Positions 36,918 through 48,035 of a stretch of 64,000 nt of DNA are shown piece after piece. Source of the DNA: Malus domestica (Eukaryota > Streptophyta > Magnoliopsida > Rosales > Rosaceae). The notes below the pieces were generated by a model. It searched no databases and was not told the origin of the DNA. It saw nothing but the letters and a program-made list of their open reading frames with translations. The translations under genes and the position numbers were made by a program. The stretch is from positions 34,836,001 to 34,900,000 of the forward strand of contig NC_091667.1 in the NCBI RefSeq assembly GCF_042453785.1, read 5' to 3'. Numbering within the stretch: position 1 is the first letter of the stretch; every line of letters begins with the position of its first letter.

Positions 36918-38137
36918 CTCCCAACGAAGCCTCTTGAAATACTCAGCTTTCTTTCCCCCCGAGAATACCTCTGCAAACAAGCTACACTAGAGCAAGAATA
37001 TCTCATATCATCAGGGTTAAAAGCAAGAGTATCCCATATCATGCTTTTTCCCTGTCTTTTCCTTTGGCCTTGTTCTTACCTGTAAGACAAGGAGAAAGAG
37101 AGCAATCAGCCAGCACTTGGAATCAAGCTTCCAGTCCGGAACTGACTGTTTGGAACCTCATTGCTCTCGAGTACTCATCTTCAACATCTTATGCTTCCCG
37201 AGAAGATACCACATCTGCCTGAGGAACAAATAGGGCAAGTGAGAAGGATACAAGGAAGCATGTGGAGACAAGCGCAACAGAACACGTGCCGATACATCCA
37301 CTACTTTGTCAACAGCAAAAGTATCCCATATCAGCAGGGTCGAACGTACTCTAGATTTGATGGACTTGTTTTGACCCTCAAATTCTTCAGTCGGCCTTAT
37401 ACTCTGGCGGAAACAAGAAAACCCTCTAGCCCAGTTCAAGAATAAGCCTGTGGAAAGTTACTTCTTTGAAAGCAAAAGTATCTCATATCACATTTTCTCA
37501 TTTTCTTCTCTTTATCCTTCATGCTACCTGCAAGATAAGGAGAAGGATAACAATCAGCCGGAACTCGAAATCAAACTTCTGATCTGGGACTGATTGCTTG
37601 GAGCTCTGATTGCTTACCTTGTCTGTCACCTCTTTCAGCAGATCCCCTAGCTCGGCGACTTGGGGGACTCCTACTACATGGTTTGTATCGCGCTTGACCA
37701 AGCCTGAATCTACAAGTAAGCGTCAAGTGAAATTGATACATTACCTTGTGCATCTCCACCAGTTAAAGATACCACCCCTGGAAGGAGGAAGAGTACTTCC
37801 AAAGAAGATGCCACATCTACCTATGAGACAGATAAGGCAAGTGAAGACGATACCACACTTCGGTACTTAAAAGTTTCGTGATTACGAGATCATTCTTCCA
37901 CAATATTTCCTAATGTCATTTGTACTAAATCATTCACTTGTACTCATTAAAGGAGAGCTTGAACCTATATAATGTGTAAACCCTTCACAATTAATGAGAA
38001 CTCATTTACTCCGTGGACGTAGCCAATCTGGGTGAACCACGTACATCTTGTGTTTGCTTCCTATCTCTATCCATTTACATACTTATCCATACTAATGACC
38101 GGAGCAATCTAGCGAAGATCACAAACTTAATATTTAA

Positions 38138-38957
38138 GATGATATTCTTTGGTGTATGCTTTTCGCAAACGATATAGTGTTGATAGATGAAACGCAGGAA
38201 GGGGTAAACGCGAAGCTTAACCTTTGGAGAAAAGTGTTGGAATCTAAAGGTCCTCGCCTAAGCCGATCAAAGACAGAATATATGGAGTGCAAGTTCAGTG
38301 CAAACGGAGGTCAAAATGAGTTAGGGGTGAGGATCGGAGATCAGGAAATACCAAAGAGCGACCGTTTTCGCTACCTAGGATCTATCTTGCAAAAGAACGG
38401 AGAATTTGATGGAGATCTCACCCATAGAATACAAGCTGGATGGATGAAGTGGAAGAGTGCATCCGGCGTGTTATGTGACCGTCGTAGGCCACTGAAGCTC
38501 AAGGGAAAATTTTATAGGACGGCAATAAGGCCGGCAATGCTGTATGGCATAGAATGTTGGGCGGTGAAGCATCAACACGTAGGTGTAGTGGAGATGAGGA
38601 TGCTTCGTTGGATGTGTGGGCACACGAGAAAGGATAAGATTATGAATGAGGATATCCGAGGTAAAGTAGGAGTAGCCGAAATGGAAGGAAAGAGGAGAGA
38701 AAATCGGTTACGGTGGTTTGGACATGTGCAAAGAAGGCCTACTGATGCTCCGGTTCGAATATGTGACCACGGGACAAAGGTTCAGGGCCGAAGGGGTAGA
38801 GGAAGACCTAGGAAAACTTTGGAAGAGACCCTCAGAAAAGACTTAGAGTACTTGGATCTAACGGAGGACATGACACAAAACTGAGCGCAATGGCGCTATA
38901 GGATTCATATAGCCGACCCCACTTAGTGGGAAAAGGCTTTGTTGTTGTTGTTGTTGT
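38138..38957 (+). mobile_element. RTE LINE 3' portion, second copy, 5'-truncated
   Basis: Corresponds to about 32847-33636 of the other copy plus the missing 3' end, and finishes cttagtgggaaaaggctttg with a GTT repeat directly before the 19-bp duplication. It encodes the end of the reverse transcriptase ([16 protein letters not shown], where the usual FADD is FAND) and the C-terminal region to 38884. It lacks the TGA present in the other copy at 33084-33086, differs from it at about one base in twenty, and has a small deletion near 38580. Confidence 0.88.
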
Positions 38958-38976
38958 ATGGGTTTAACTTTAAAGT

Positions 38977-40138
38977 GCCCAACTATACCTTTGAACAGTT
39001 GACCATGGAGACACGGTTTGCTTTACATAAGCTATCAGACTTAAAAGCAAGATTAATGATGATCTGTTACAGTGTGTACAAGATTCTAAACACGCAAATT
39101 GAACATGGAATTTTATTTTTTAGAATTTGTGAACTTTATTGTTTGACTAAATCCAAAATTGAATTGACGTATTGAGTCATTAACATGAGATATTATAGTT
39201 AGGAGATGTAATGGTGGTGGCAAATGCGGTAATGATGGTGGCGGCAACATCAGTGATAATGGTATATGATGATGACATGTGGTGGTTGTTGTCGTTCTTG
39301 GTTGACTTTTTTGTATTTTTTGTTTTTAAACTTCATTGGCGAAATTTTGAATAGGACAACTATCTACATGAATTTAAACTTGGGAATTGAGGTCTTAATT
39401 TCAAGTTTTTTTTTTCTCACACGGAAATTCTAAATTTTTATTTTTATTAACCAAATAATGAAATTGATGCATTTCAGTTTGTAAATTTTGATCGATTTTC
39501 AAATTGAGGGACCAAAATAATGAGTATTAGATCTATTACATAGATCATTTGTGATAAAACCCCAAATAAATTGACCCTTTGCCATTTGTTGAAGAATTAG
39601 AGCGATCGAATATAGTTATATACTACTGTGAGAGTTGGTTATAAGAATAACGAACTTGCTCTTTTCACCTCTAGTTGTTCGAATTGTTGAACGTGTGGTG
39701 GATGATGGATCCTGATCCCAATTTATACTTATTTTAGATTACTTAGTTAAGTGAGGGCTTATTTAGAAGTGCATTTAAAATAACTGAAAACGCTTTCGGT
39801 GAAAATATTTTTGAAAACAATCCTTAGTTAAATTGCAAGTGAATCCCGGAAAATCACTTAAAAGTGTTTCGTACAAAAAACATATACTGATGTTTCTTGT
39901 ACAAAACACTTCAAATACTTTTGGAACCCAAAAACATTTTTTCTAAAAGCGTTTTCAGTTACTTTAAAATCACTTACAAATGATCCCTAAATTTAGATGG
40001 AGTGTATAGATCAACTCAACCAAATAGTTTTAATCAAACAACCTTGAAACACTTTATTTATCTAGTGTGTCGAGATTACATTATTGGGAACTTATTTAAC
40101 AACATAATATGGACAAGCAAGCCAGGCACAGAACTTAA
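38977..40138. other. Chitinase spacer 2 remainder
   Basis: Continuous homology with the chitinase 5' flank (21280-21915) and then with 28445-28690. No gene is seen. A fold-back MITE lies at 39754-39988. Confidence 0.65.
39754..39988. mobile_element. 235-bp fold-back MITE
   Basis: The left arm (agggcttatttagaagtgc, aataactgaaaacgcttt) and the right arm reverse-complemented (agggatcatttgtaagtg, agtaactgaaaacgcttt) pair over about 60 bp with moderate mismatch. No clean target duplication was found. Similar wording appears as fragments at 41285-41490. Confidence 0.6.
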
Positions 40139-41030
<892 letters not shown>

Positions 41031-41082
41031 TTTTGTACGTGTGTTTTTTGGTTGTTGCTCAAAGTGCTTGGGAGGGTACATG

Positions 41083-41093
41083 CATTTATAGGC
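41083..41093 (-). promoter_or_regulatory. Putative TATA box of the third chitinase
   Basis: The minus strand reads cctataaatgcatgt about 55 bp upstream of the start codon at 41030, with a C-rich segment just above it. Confidence 0.55.
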
Positions 41094-42262
41094 GCAGGGG
41101 ACATATCTGGTTTAAGGTTTAGGGAAGAAAAGTATGACAGACGTGTCGTGCGGGTAAGAAATTGGTGCCATTCCTTCTGCTTGGAAGCTTATTGGCAGAC
41201 GTGTCTTAAAATCTCTGTGGAGATAATTCTGGACTGTGGATTTTAGTCAAGTTCACTTGAAAATTTAGAACCGTCATTCGAATTAGGGCGACTTTAAAAG
41301 TGTTTTTGCTTAAAAGTGCTTTTAGTAGAAGTAGCCTATCAATTATTTTTTTTTAAATGTAGGCACTTTAAGAAAAAGTATTCGGAAGTGTTTTTTTTTT
41401 CTCTTCTATTGTTTTTTTTTTTAATTTATAGGCACTTTGAATTTTTTCGCTCAAAAGGTATCAGAAACACTTTTAAACATGTTCTTAATAAAATGAAAGA
41501 TTTCTAAACTTAGGATGAAAAACGAAATGATTTTCAAACGAGACTTAAACCATCGATTAGGTTAAAAAAAACCCACCAAACCTGACAAACAATCCCGATG
41601 GAACGTCATATTTATATACATATATAGAGACAAGCTAGAAACAATACGTGGAGAATCAACACAGCCTTATCATCACATAAACGTTTGGAAGTTTGTAAGT
41701 ATGAAACCGAATGGAATATGCTGTGTGAGAGAAGGAGCATAGACTCCCAATTACTTTAGTCTAAAGAAGGCTTTTCAATTGCACTGTACAAATGAACAGT
41801 GTATGGAGCCGAATTTCACTTTATTTGCAAAATTGCCACAGCCCTTCTCTGCTGTTCAGATTGGAATTTCTATTTATTTATGAAATTGCCACCGCACGGT
41901 GGAAGAGCGCCCACGCGTCAATCATCGTGCAATACTTTTCCGTCCGTTCCATCCCCCTCTTTCATTCCCTCTTTTTCTCTCCTGACTCTCTCTATAAACA
42001 TCCATCCCCCATCCCTCCCTTTTCTCACTCTGTAATTTCCCTCAGATCCCTCACCGATTCTCTCTCTCGCCAGCCGCGAACTCCTTGACAGCTCGCCATT
42101 CTCACTCTGTATGTTCAGCTGAGATAACTCATTCAACCGCAGAAACGAGGTGTGAAGGTGCGGACTTTACCAATTCTGCGCTTTATTTTCCAATTAATAT
42201 CTGAAAATTGACAATTTAAAAATTTTTGTTTTATCAAAAACGATCGGAGGAAGTGGGAAATG
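41094..42262. other. Intergenic and presumed promoter/5' UTR of the 42-kb candidate gene
   Basis: Contains T-rich and aagtgctttt-type repeat fragments (41285-41490). A plausible TATA box (ctctataaacatcc) lies at about 41992, followed by a C/T-rich leader to about 42150 that could be a 5'-UTR exon. The ORFs here look non-coding. Confidence 0.45.
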
Positions 42263-42294
42263 GCGAGCGCAGTGGACCCAATTTCATGGCAGGT
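42263..42294 (+). CDS. Candidate first coding exon of an unidentified gene
   Basis: gaagtgggaaATGGCGAGCG starts MASAVDPISWQ, closed by a good donor (cag|gttggt). Further candidate exons lie at about 42463-42492 (tag|gcagaaaagc ... |gtgagt), 42590-42687 and 42809-42865 (cag|ataatttggt ... aaag|gttggt, reading DNLVHAKVIERTMEPVIF). I could not connect them into one verified frame or recognise a family. The downstream part may have been disrupted by the repeat block at 45685-47300. Confidence 0.3.
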
Positions 42295-42865
42295 TGGTTT
42301 AAACTTTAAAGCAGTTCCAAAATTTGGGATCGTTTCGGATATTTTTAGGTTTTTCTGATTCTTGAAAAAACCATGGTTAAGAGTAAATTCATTATATTTT
42401 AATTTTTATTGAATTCAGGTAACCATCTTCAGTTTTTCGGTTTGATTTAAAGGAATTTTTTAGGCAGAAAAGCTAGGGCTTTCCGGTGAGTTCTTCGGGT
42501 TGTACATCCGGGTGGCTTTAATTTGTTTAAATTTGGGGCTTTTGTGATTTGGTACTTATAAATGGTTTGAAATTTACGTTATTCTAATTTTAGTTCCCAC
42601 TCAGAAGTTTGTACTGCCTCATCATTAGAACTGTTTCCGTCTGCTCTTCTTCTTGAAACAAGGTCGCAGATCCACAGGCCATCAAGGTATGTCATTTAAT
42701 TATATATTGTATGTATTGTATTATGCATGTGTGTGAATGCGTTTTTCTCTGTTTATCTGTATTGGTTTTCTTCTGATTTGGTTAATGGACTTTGTTTTTA
42801 TTTCAGATAATTTGGTTCATGCTAAAGTTATTGAACGTACGATGGAACCAGTGATCTTTCAAAAA

Positions 42866-45684
42866 GGTTGGTTCTTCTATATTTTTATCCGTTTGGTTGT
42901 TTTGAATGGACTTCCTATATTCTTAATGAAGCTAAATTGAATAGCTGTTTTTCGTATACTGTTTTTGCTTTGTTAAATTAGTTCTTTTTTTGTTGAAAAA
43001 TGTTATTTGGTTTTGCAGATCAAAGTTTTTCAGCAAGAAAATTATCTGTCAAATTAAATTTATTGTTATAATTCTACATGTTCTTGGTTTGCATTTATTT
43101 TACTTGATTGTTGGAGCTCTATATTTTTCCCACAGTCACTGTGCTTATTTGTGTGGAGCTCAGTTTTGGTGATGTTTGGTGCCCAACAGTGTTGCAAGAA
43201 AAACAATGAGTGGAAAAAGATGAAATTAGATTCTGTATTTGTCTAATTTTTTAAGCAGTGCTGAAATCCAGTGGTTTATTTGACTGTATATATTTGATTC
43301 GAGTACGGCTTTTGCCATGGTTTTGTATTCAGTGTGTATCCCAGCTGGAAAAAAAAAAGGAGAGATGTGAGATTCGTGAAACCGTTTTCATTTGGGTAAA
43401 ATTAGTTTTCTTTTTTTTTTTGTAGTCTGTGGGGATTGGTTTTCTGTCTTAATTTTTTATTGAGATGTTTTTTCGCAATTGGTAGTCTCAGATTCGTTCA
43501 TGTTTCATGCTTTTGTGTAACTGAACTAGGGTTTATTAAACTCATTGGCACTTCGGATTTCCAGTGGACTAACCACCCCGGATTAGGAGAGATCCGTTGT
43601 TTGGCTCCGTTTCTGGGATCCCATTTCCTGTCCGGACTTCAAATTCCCCCGGATTTTTATCCTTTCTTTTTTGTTTTGCTTGATTTGTTGTGTATAATTA
43701 TGGTTAGGATTGCTCCTGGGAGATTAAGATCTGCTTCTGCTTCGCTTTTCTTGGATAATTGGGTTTTGTTTGGTAGCGGTTTGGTTGGTACATTGCGTAG
43801 AGATCTGTTTGGTAACCATATTTGCATATCTGTTTGGCATTAGGTGTGCTTTTTCTAACAGAAATCGACCAATAGATCTACCTAACTTCACCATTTGATT
43901 TTATCTGCTTACCTGTAATTGTTCTGTTAACCCTAAGCCGTAATTTTCGAAACAAGAGCTATGATTTTTGTTTGGATCATGTAATTGATATGTGATCACC
44001 ATGAATTAGTAGTTGATGTTTTGGTTTTTTATTCTGTGATCAGAAGCCGGAGGTTGTCTTGACCTTGCTTTAGACTAAAGACTGTTAAAGGCAGAGGCTG
44101 GGCTCTAAACTATTGACTCTTTAAAAGAAAATTTGAAATTTAGTGTCATTACATCACGCCGTTACCTAAGTTCTCTCATCCTAATCCCTTGCATTCAGTT
44201 ACCAGTCCATCAGAAACTCCCATTCAGACTTACAATAGATTATTAATAAAAATGAATTCACCATGCATTCCGAAAGATAACAGAAGTAAAAAGTTAGTAT
44301 CTAATTTAGTGTTCTGTAATTTGAGAACTAGGGTTTTGTTTCTTTAGAATCTTTAGGGGTATTTGTATTTGCTCAGAGTTCTCTTCTTTTTTTTTTCCTG
44401 TACCAAATTGCTTTATTTTAAGATTAATTAGTTACTTTCAGTTTTTTAATGAGCTTTGAATTATTCGAGCTCTGGACTGCAAATTGTTTATGGTAGCTAT
44501 TTTGAATGAAGCATAAAGGTGTGGCCTTCTAGGTGATGGTGGTTAATTAGTTACTTTCAGTTTTCTTATGAGCTTTGAATTATTGGAGCTTTGGACTGCA
44601 AAATGTTTATGGTAGCTATTTTGAATGAAGCATAAAGGTGTGGCCTTTTAGGTGATGGTTGTTTTAGTATAACTATAAGCAGCATGACTATATTATTTGC
44701 TACTAACTGAGAGAGTGCACCTGCAATTCAAGCCCTTAACGTGTTCTTTATTTTTTTTAATTGAAAATCATGTTTTTGTACCCTATGTTTCCACCTTTAA
44801 TTAAGGAAGTGGTGAGGTGTTGGATTGTCTACTAATGTGTTATCTGATTCAGTGTTTGGGTAATGCCTAAATCAGTTGTGTCTCTTGCTGATTGTTCACA
44901 TGTTCTCAAGCATAAATCAATAAATCTTAGAAAAAAGCATTTTCTTTGGTACCTATACACAGTTGAACTTTTTTTTTTCTTAACTTTTTCAGCTGGTTCT
45001 TTTCCGTGATTTAAGAAATTGAGGATCCATTTGAAAGACAGTAGTACAGATAGAAAATAGGGTTTAGGTACTTTTAATCATAATCCCTGCCTTATGCTTT
45101 CATAATTCATCATCCCAGCATTGTTTTCTATCTTAATTCTTGCACCAGTTGTTACCCTTGACAAAATCACGTAGAATTCATATTCTTTGGAATGATTCAA
45201 AATGATATCATGTGAAGAAGTTACATCACTGCTTTGATATCGTGACTTTCAATGTGCTTAAGAGCTTATGTGCAGTTGCATTTTTCTCTGTGCATTGCAG
45301 TTGATATCATGACTTTCAATGTACAAGTTTGATGGTTTTAAAATTTTAATTGTGGAAATGGGGTTGAATTGATTATGTTATTAATTTAGCCCGGAAAGAT
45401 TGAAGACTTTGTGTTTATGCTTGCAAGCTTGGTTTTTTAGAGGTTTTTGGTCAGGGAATTAATTGTGTTTATGGTTCATGTATTATTAAAGTTTTTGTAT
45501 AGTTTTATATTGGGTTGCAGATGCTTTTGGCAGTACAAGAATTTGTGCTTTTGTGGATACGAAGAATTTGTGCGTACTGAACTTGATAATGAGTTGCCGA
45601 TAGATAACAGCCCTGTGTAGTTTGTCGGAGTTTAGAGCGAGTTCATTGAACTCTTTAACTCAAACCCATAGAAATAGCGTTGTT
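42866..45684. other. Non-coding, intron-like sequence
   Basis: T-rich, intron-like composition with no recognised protein. Contains the tandem duplication at 44424-44661. Confidence 0.45.
44424..44661. repeat. Tandem duplication, 119-bp unit, two copies
   Basis: ttaattagttactttcag through ggccttctaggtgatggt is repeated with 119-bp spacing (copies start at 44424 and 44543) and only a handful of differences, so it is a recent local duplication. Confidence 0.92.
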
Positions 45685-45992
45685 TCTACTTCACCAGAAA
45701 TCTTCGACAGATTGCCCGTAATTTCCGCAAAGCTGAGTGTGCATGTGACAGGTGCTGACGAGGCTGAAAAAGCAGGTGCTTCTTCGATTTCTGAGATCAG
45801 CCCTCGTGGTCTCTGAGCAGCTCAGCTTTTGAGAAAGCAAACGCCTCTTCGATTTCTGAAGCTCCGTCGAGTGCAGATTTTTATAGAGGCTGGCATTAAG
45901 TTCCACAGCACACTTGAATCTTTACCAGTAGAAGCTCATTTCTTGCACTTCTAAGATCTTGATTTGTCTGACCTCTTCCCTTTTCAACACAT

Positions 45993-46673
45993 TTGAAAAT
46001 GTCTGAACCCTCCGACCGTCGTTTTGACTTGAACCTTGGAGAAGAGACAGCCACGCCTTCTACAGACAACATATGGCGCCCATCCTTCATATCCCCTACT
46101 GGTCCTCTTACCGTTGGGGATTCTGTGATGAAGAATGATATGACCGCTGCAGTGGTGGCCAAGAACCTTCTCACTCCCAAAGATAACAGACTACTTTCCA
46201 AACGGTCTGATGAGTTGGCTGTTAAGGACTCTCTGGCTCTTAGTGTTCAGTGTGCAAGTTCTGTGTCTAATATGGCCCAACGCCTATTTGCTAGAACCCG
46301 CCAAGTTGAATCATTGGCTGCTGAAGTGATGAGTCTCAAACAGGAGATTAGAGGGCTCAAGCATGAGAATAAGCAGTTGCACCGGCTCGCCCATGACTAT
46401 GCTACAAACATGAAGAGGAAGCTTGACCAGATGAAGGAATCTGATGGTAAGGTTTTACTTGATCATCAGCGGTTTGTGGGTTTGTTCCAAAGGCATTTAT
46501 TGCCTTCGTCCTCTGGGGCTGTACCTGGTAATGAAGCTTCAAATGATGAACCTCCAATGCCTCCTCCTTCTGGGGTTTTGTCAAGTACTGAGGCTCCGGA
46601 TAACCACCCTCCGGTGCTTTCTCTTTCTGGGGCTCTACCGACTGCTGAGACTTCGCCTAAGCAACCTTTGTGA
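45993..46673 (+). CDS. Repeat-borne coiled-coil ORF, 226 aa, second copy
   Basis: Same protein as at 33905-34579 on the other strand: RRFDLNLGEETATPSTD start, a long helix with leucine heptads (VMSLKQEIRGLKHENKQLHR), and a Pro/Ser-rich tail ending AETSPKQPL. The frame is open in both copies despite nucleotide divergence. Family and function are unknown, and no zinc finger, protease or nuclease motif is seen. It could be a captured host segment or an accessory protein of the element. Confidence 0.45.
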   Translation: MKMSEPSDRRFDLNLGEETATPSTDNIWRPSFISPTGPLTVGDSVMKNDMTAAVVAKNLLTPKDNRLLSKRSDELAVKDSLALSVQCASSVSNMAQRLFARTRQVESLAAEVMSLKQEIRGLKHENKQLHRLAHDYATNMKRKLDQMKESDGKVLLDHQRFVGLFQRHLLPSSSGAVPGNEASNDEPPMPPPSGVLSSTEAPDNHPPVLSLSGALPTAETSPKQPL

Positions 46674-47167
46674 AGGCTCCCTTTTGTTTGTTTATTTTGA
46701 CTCATGTATATGTACATATTTGTGGCTTATCGAAAATATTAATAAATAAGCTTTGCTTCATTTCAACATATTGTGTTAAATACACCAAAGCCTTCTTCAT
46801 AAAGTTCTTTGAATTTTTGCTTTTGTTGAAACCTGTATTGTTGAAGCTTTGTGAGTGAAGCATGTAGTTTGAGGTAGTGTTCCCTTAATTTCCCGAGTGA
46901 GGAAAACTTCTCGGTTGGAGACTTGAAAAATCCAAGTCACTGAGTGGTTGTGAGACTGCCGAGTATCAAGGTGCAGTAGCATATGGTGGGAGTCCCCCAA
47001 GTCTTCAGGCGAAGAGAGTTGCCGAATGAGGTGTCTAGCTAGTAGTCAATGTCATGAGTAGGAAAACTTCACTTGTTTCTTTTCGAAGTGGTAACCCAGG
47101 GCTCTTTCTTCATATATTGTTTTTTTGTTATGAAGATGTGTTAGGCCCAAAGAAGTGGAGGCCTAGG

Positions 47168-47270
47168 CCCTTTTTTCTTTTTTTGTTTTTTTTTTTTTTT
47201 TTGTTTTTTGTTTTTTGTTTTTTGTTTTTTGTTTTTTTTTTTGTTTTTTTGTTTTTTTTTTTTTTTTGTC
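47168..47270. repeat. T-rich (T)nG low-complexity tract
   Basis: About 100 bp of T runs broken by single G residues at intervals of about 6-16 bases. It is a likely site of polymorphism and of assembly error. Confidence 0.92.
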
Positions 47271-47589
47271 GACTGAGTGAGATGTTTTCAGCTGAATCCA
47301 AATAGGGGGATGTTTTCAGCCGAATCCAAGGAGGGGGGAAAGCATGACTCATCATCATTTGTCATGATGTTGTTCCCACACTTCATCATCATTTACTACT
47401 TTTCCTTTTCTTCTTTCATAATATGCCATCAATGTGTTTAATTTTCTTTTGCTTTGCCTTTCCTTTTTGGCTGGAAAGATTGCCATCTTTCCTCACAATC
47501 TGATTTGCTGCAGTCTTGTTGAAGGAAATGTGGGTGTTGGAGCTAGGTAAACCAAGGAGGGTGTCTACGTAGAGGGAGTGGTAGCTCTT

Positions 47590-48035
47590 CAATATAACAC
47601 CATTTTCTGTGGCTCAAATCGCAAAACCATCTTCATGAAAGTTGTTCCTTAGCTCGTGAACTATAACATATCCGAATTGGAGATCCACCGGAGCAGTACA
47701 ACTCCAGAAATTCAGGTATGATGAGTGATTGTTCGTCATTTGTATATCAACGCGTCAGACTTGTTGTGAGCTTCAAAAACTCCATTTTCTCTTGCTCAGA
47801 TCAACATACTTTCTTCATCGAAGTTGTTCCTTAACTTGTGAACTACAACATATCCAAAATTGAGATCCCTCGGAGCTGTATAACTCAAGAAATTCAGGTA
47901 TGATGAATGACTGGTTATTATTTTTCTGTCAACCCGTCAGATTTGTTGTGAGCTTCGAAACCCCATTTTCTATTGTTCAGATCAGCATGCTTTCTTCATT
48001 GAAGTTGTTCCTGAACTTGTGAACTACAACCTTGA
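47590..48035. repeat. Tandem repeat, ~182-bp unit, about 2.5 copies
   Basis: gttgttccttagctcgtgaac at 47641, a variant at 47822 and another at 48005 mark units of about 182 bp. Each continues through actcaagaaattcaggtatg and cgtcagatttgttgtgagc. The units have diverged moderately. Confidence 0.88.

Larger units (their letters stand above)
33637..38137. mobile_element. LTR-retroelement-derived block (fossil), copy A
   Basis: About 4.5 kb of non-coding repeat sequence between two LINE portions, interrupted by the MITE at 35713-36917. It holds a minus-strand coiled-coil ORF (33905-34579), two short-period tandem repeats, and a right end (actccgtggacgtagcc ... gaaccacgtacatcttgtg) of the sort found near the ends of large Malus LTR elements. 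Homology with the inverted copy at 45685-46935 covers about 33637-35050. No gag, protease, integrase or reverse transcriptase is seen. Both ends appear truncated, so this is a partial fossil of uncertain age. Confidence 0.55.
30354..38976. repeat. 19-bp target-site duplication around the LINE composite
   Basis: Perfect direct repeats atgggtttaactttaaagt lie at 30354-30372 and 38958-38976. The right-hand copy runs on into chitinase 5' flank that is homologous to the flank of the intact gene. This shows that everything between was added to one ancestral site, about 70 bp upstream of the chimeric chitinase start. Confidence 0.92.
45685..47340. mobile_element. LTR-retroelement-derived block (fossil), copy B
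   Basis: Inverted relative to copy A (33637-35050). Homology starts at tttctacttcac (45685) and continues past the coiled-coil ORF to at least 46935. Beyond that it runs into a T-rich tract and repeated tgttttcagctgaatcc wording near 47285-47330. It is partial, with no retroviral-type coding domains. The right limit is uncertain. Confidence 0.5.

Noticed and set aside
47054-47358. Hydrophobic Phe-rich and Lys-rich ORFs over the T tract
   Set aside because: Translation of low-complexity T-runs on both strands; not coding.
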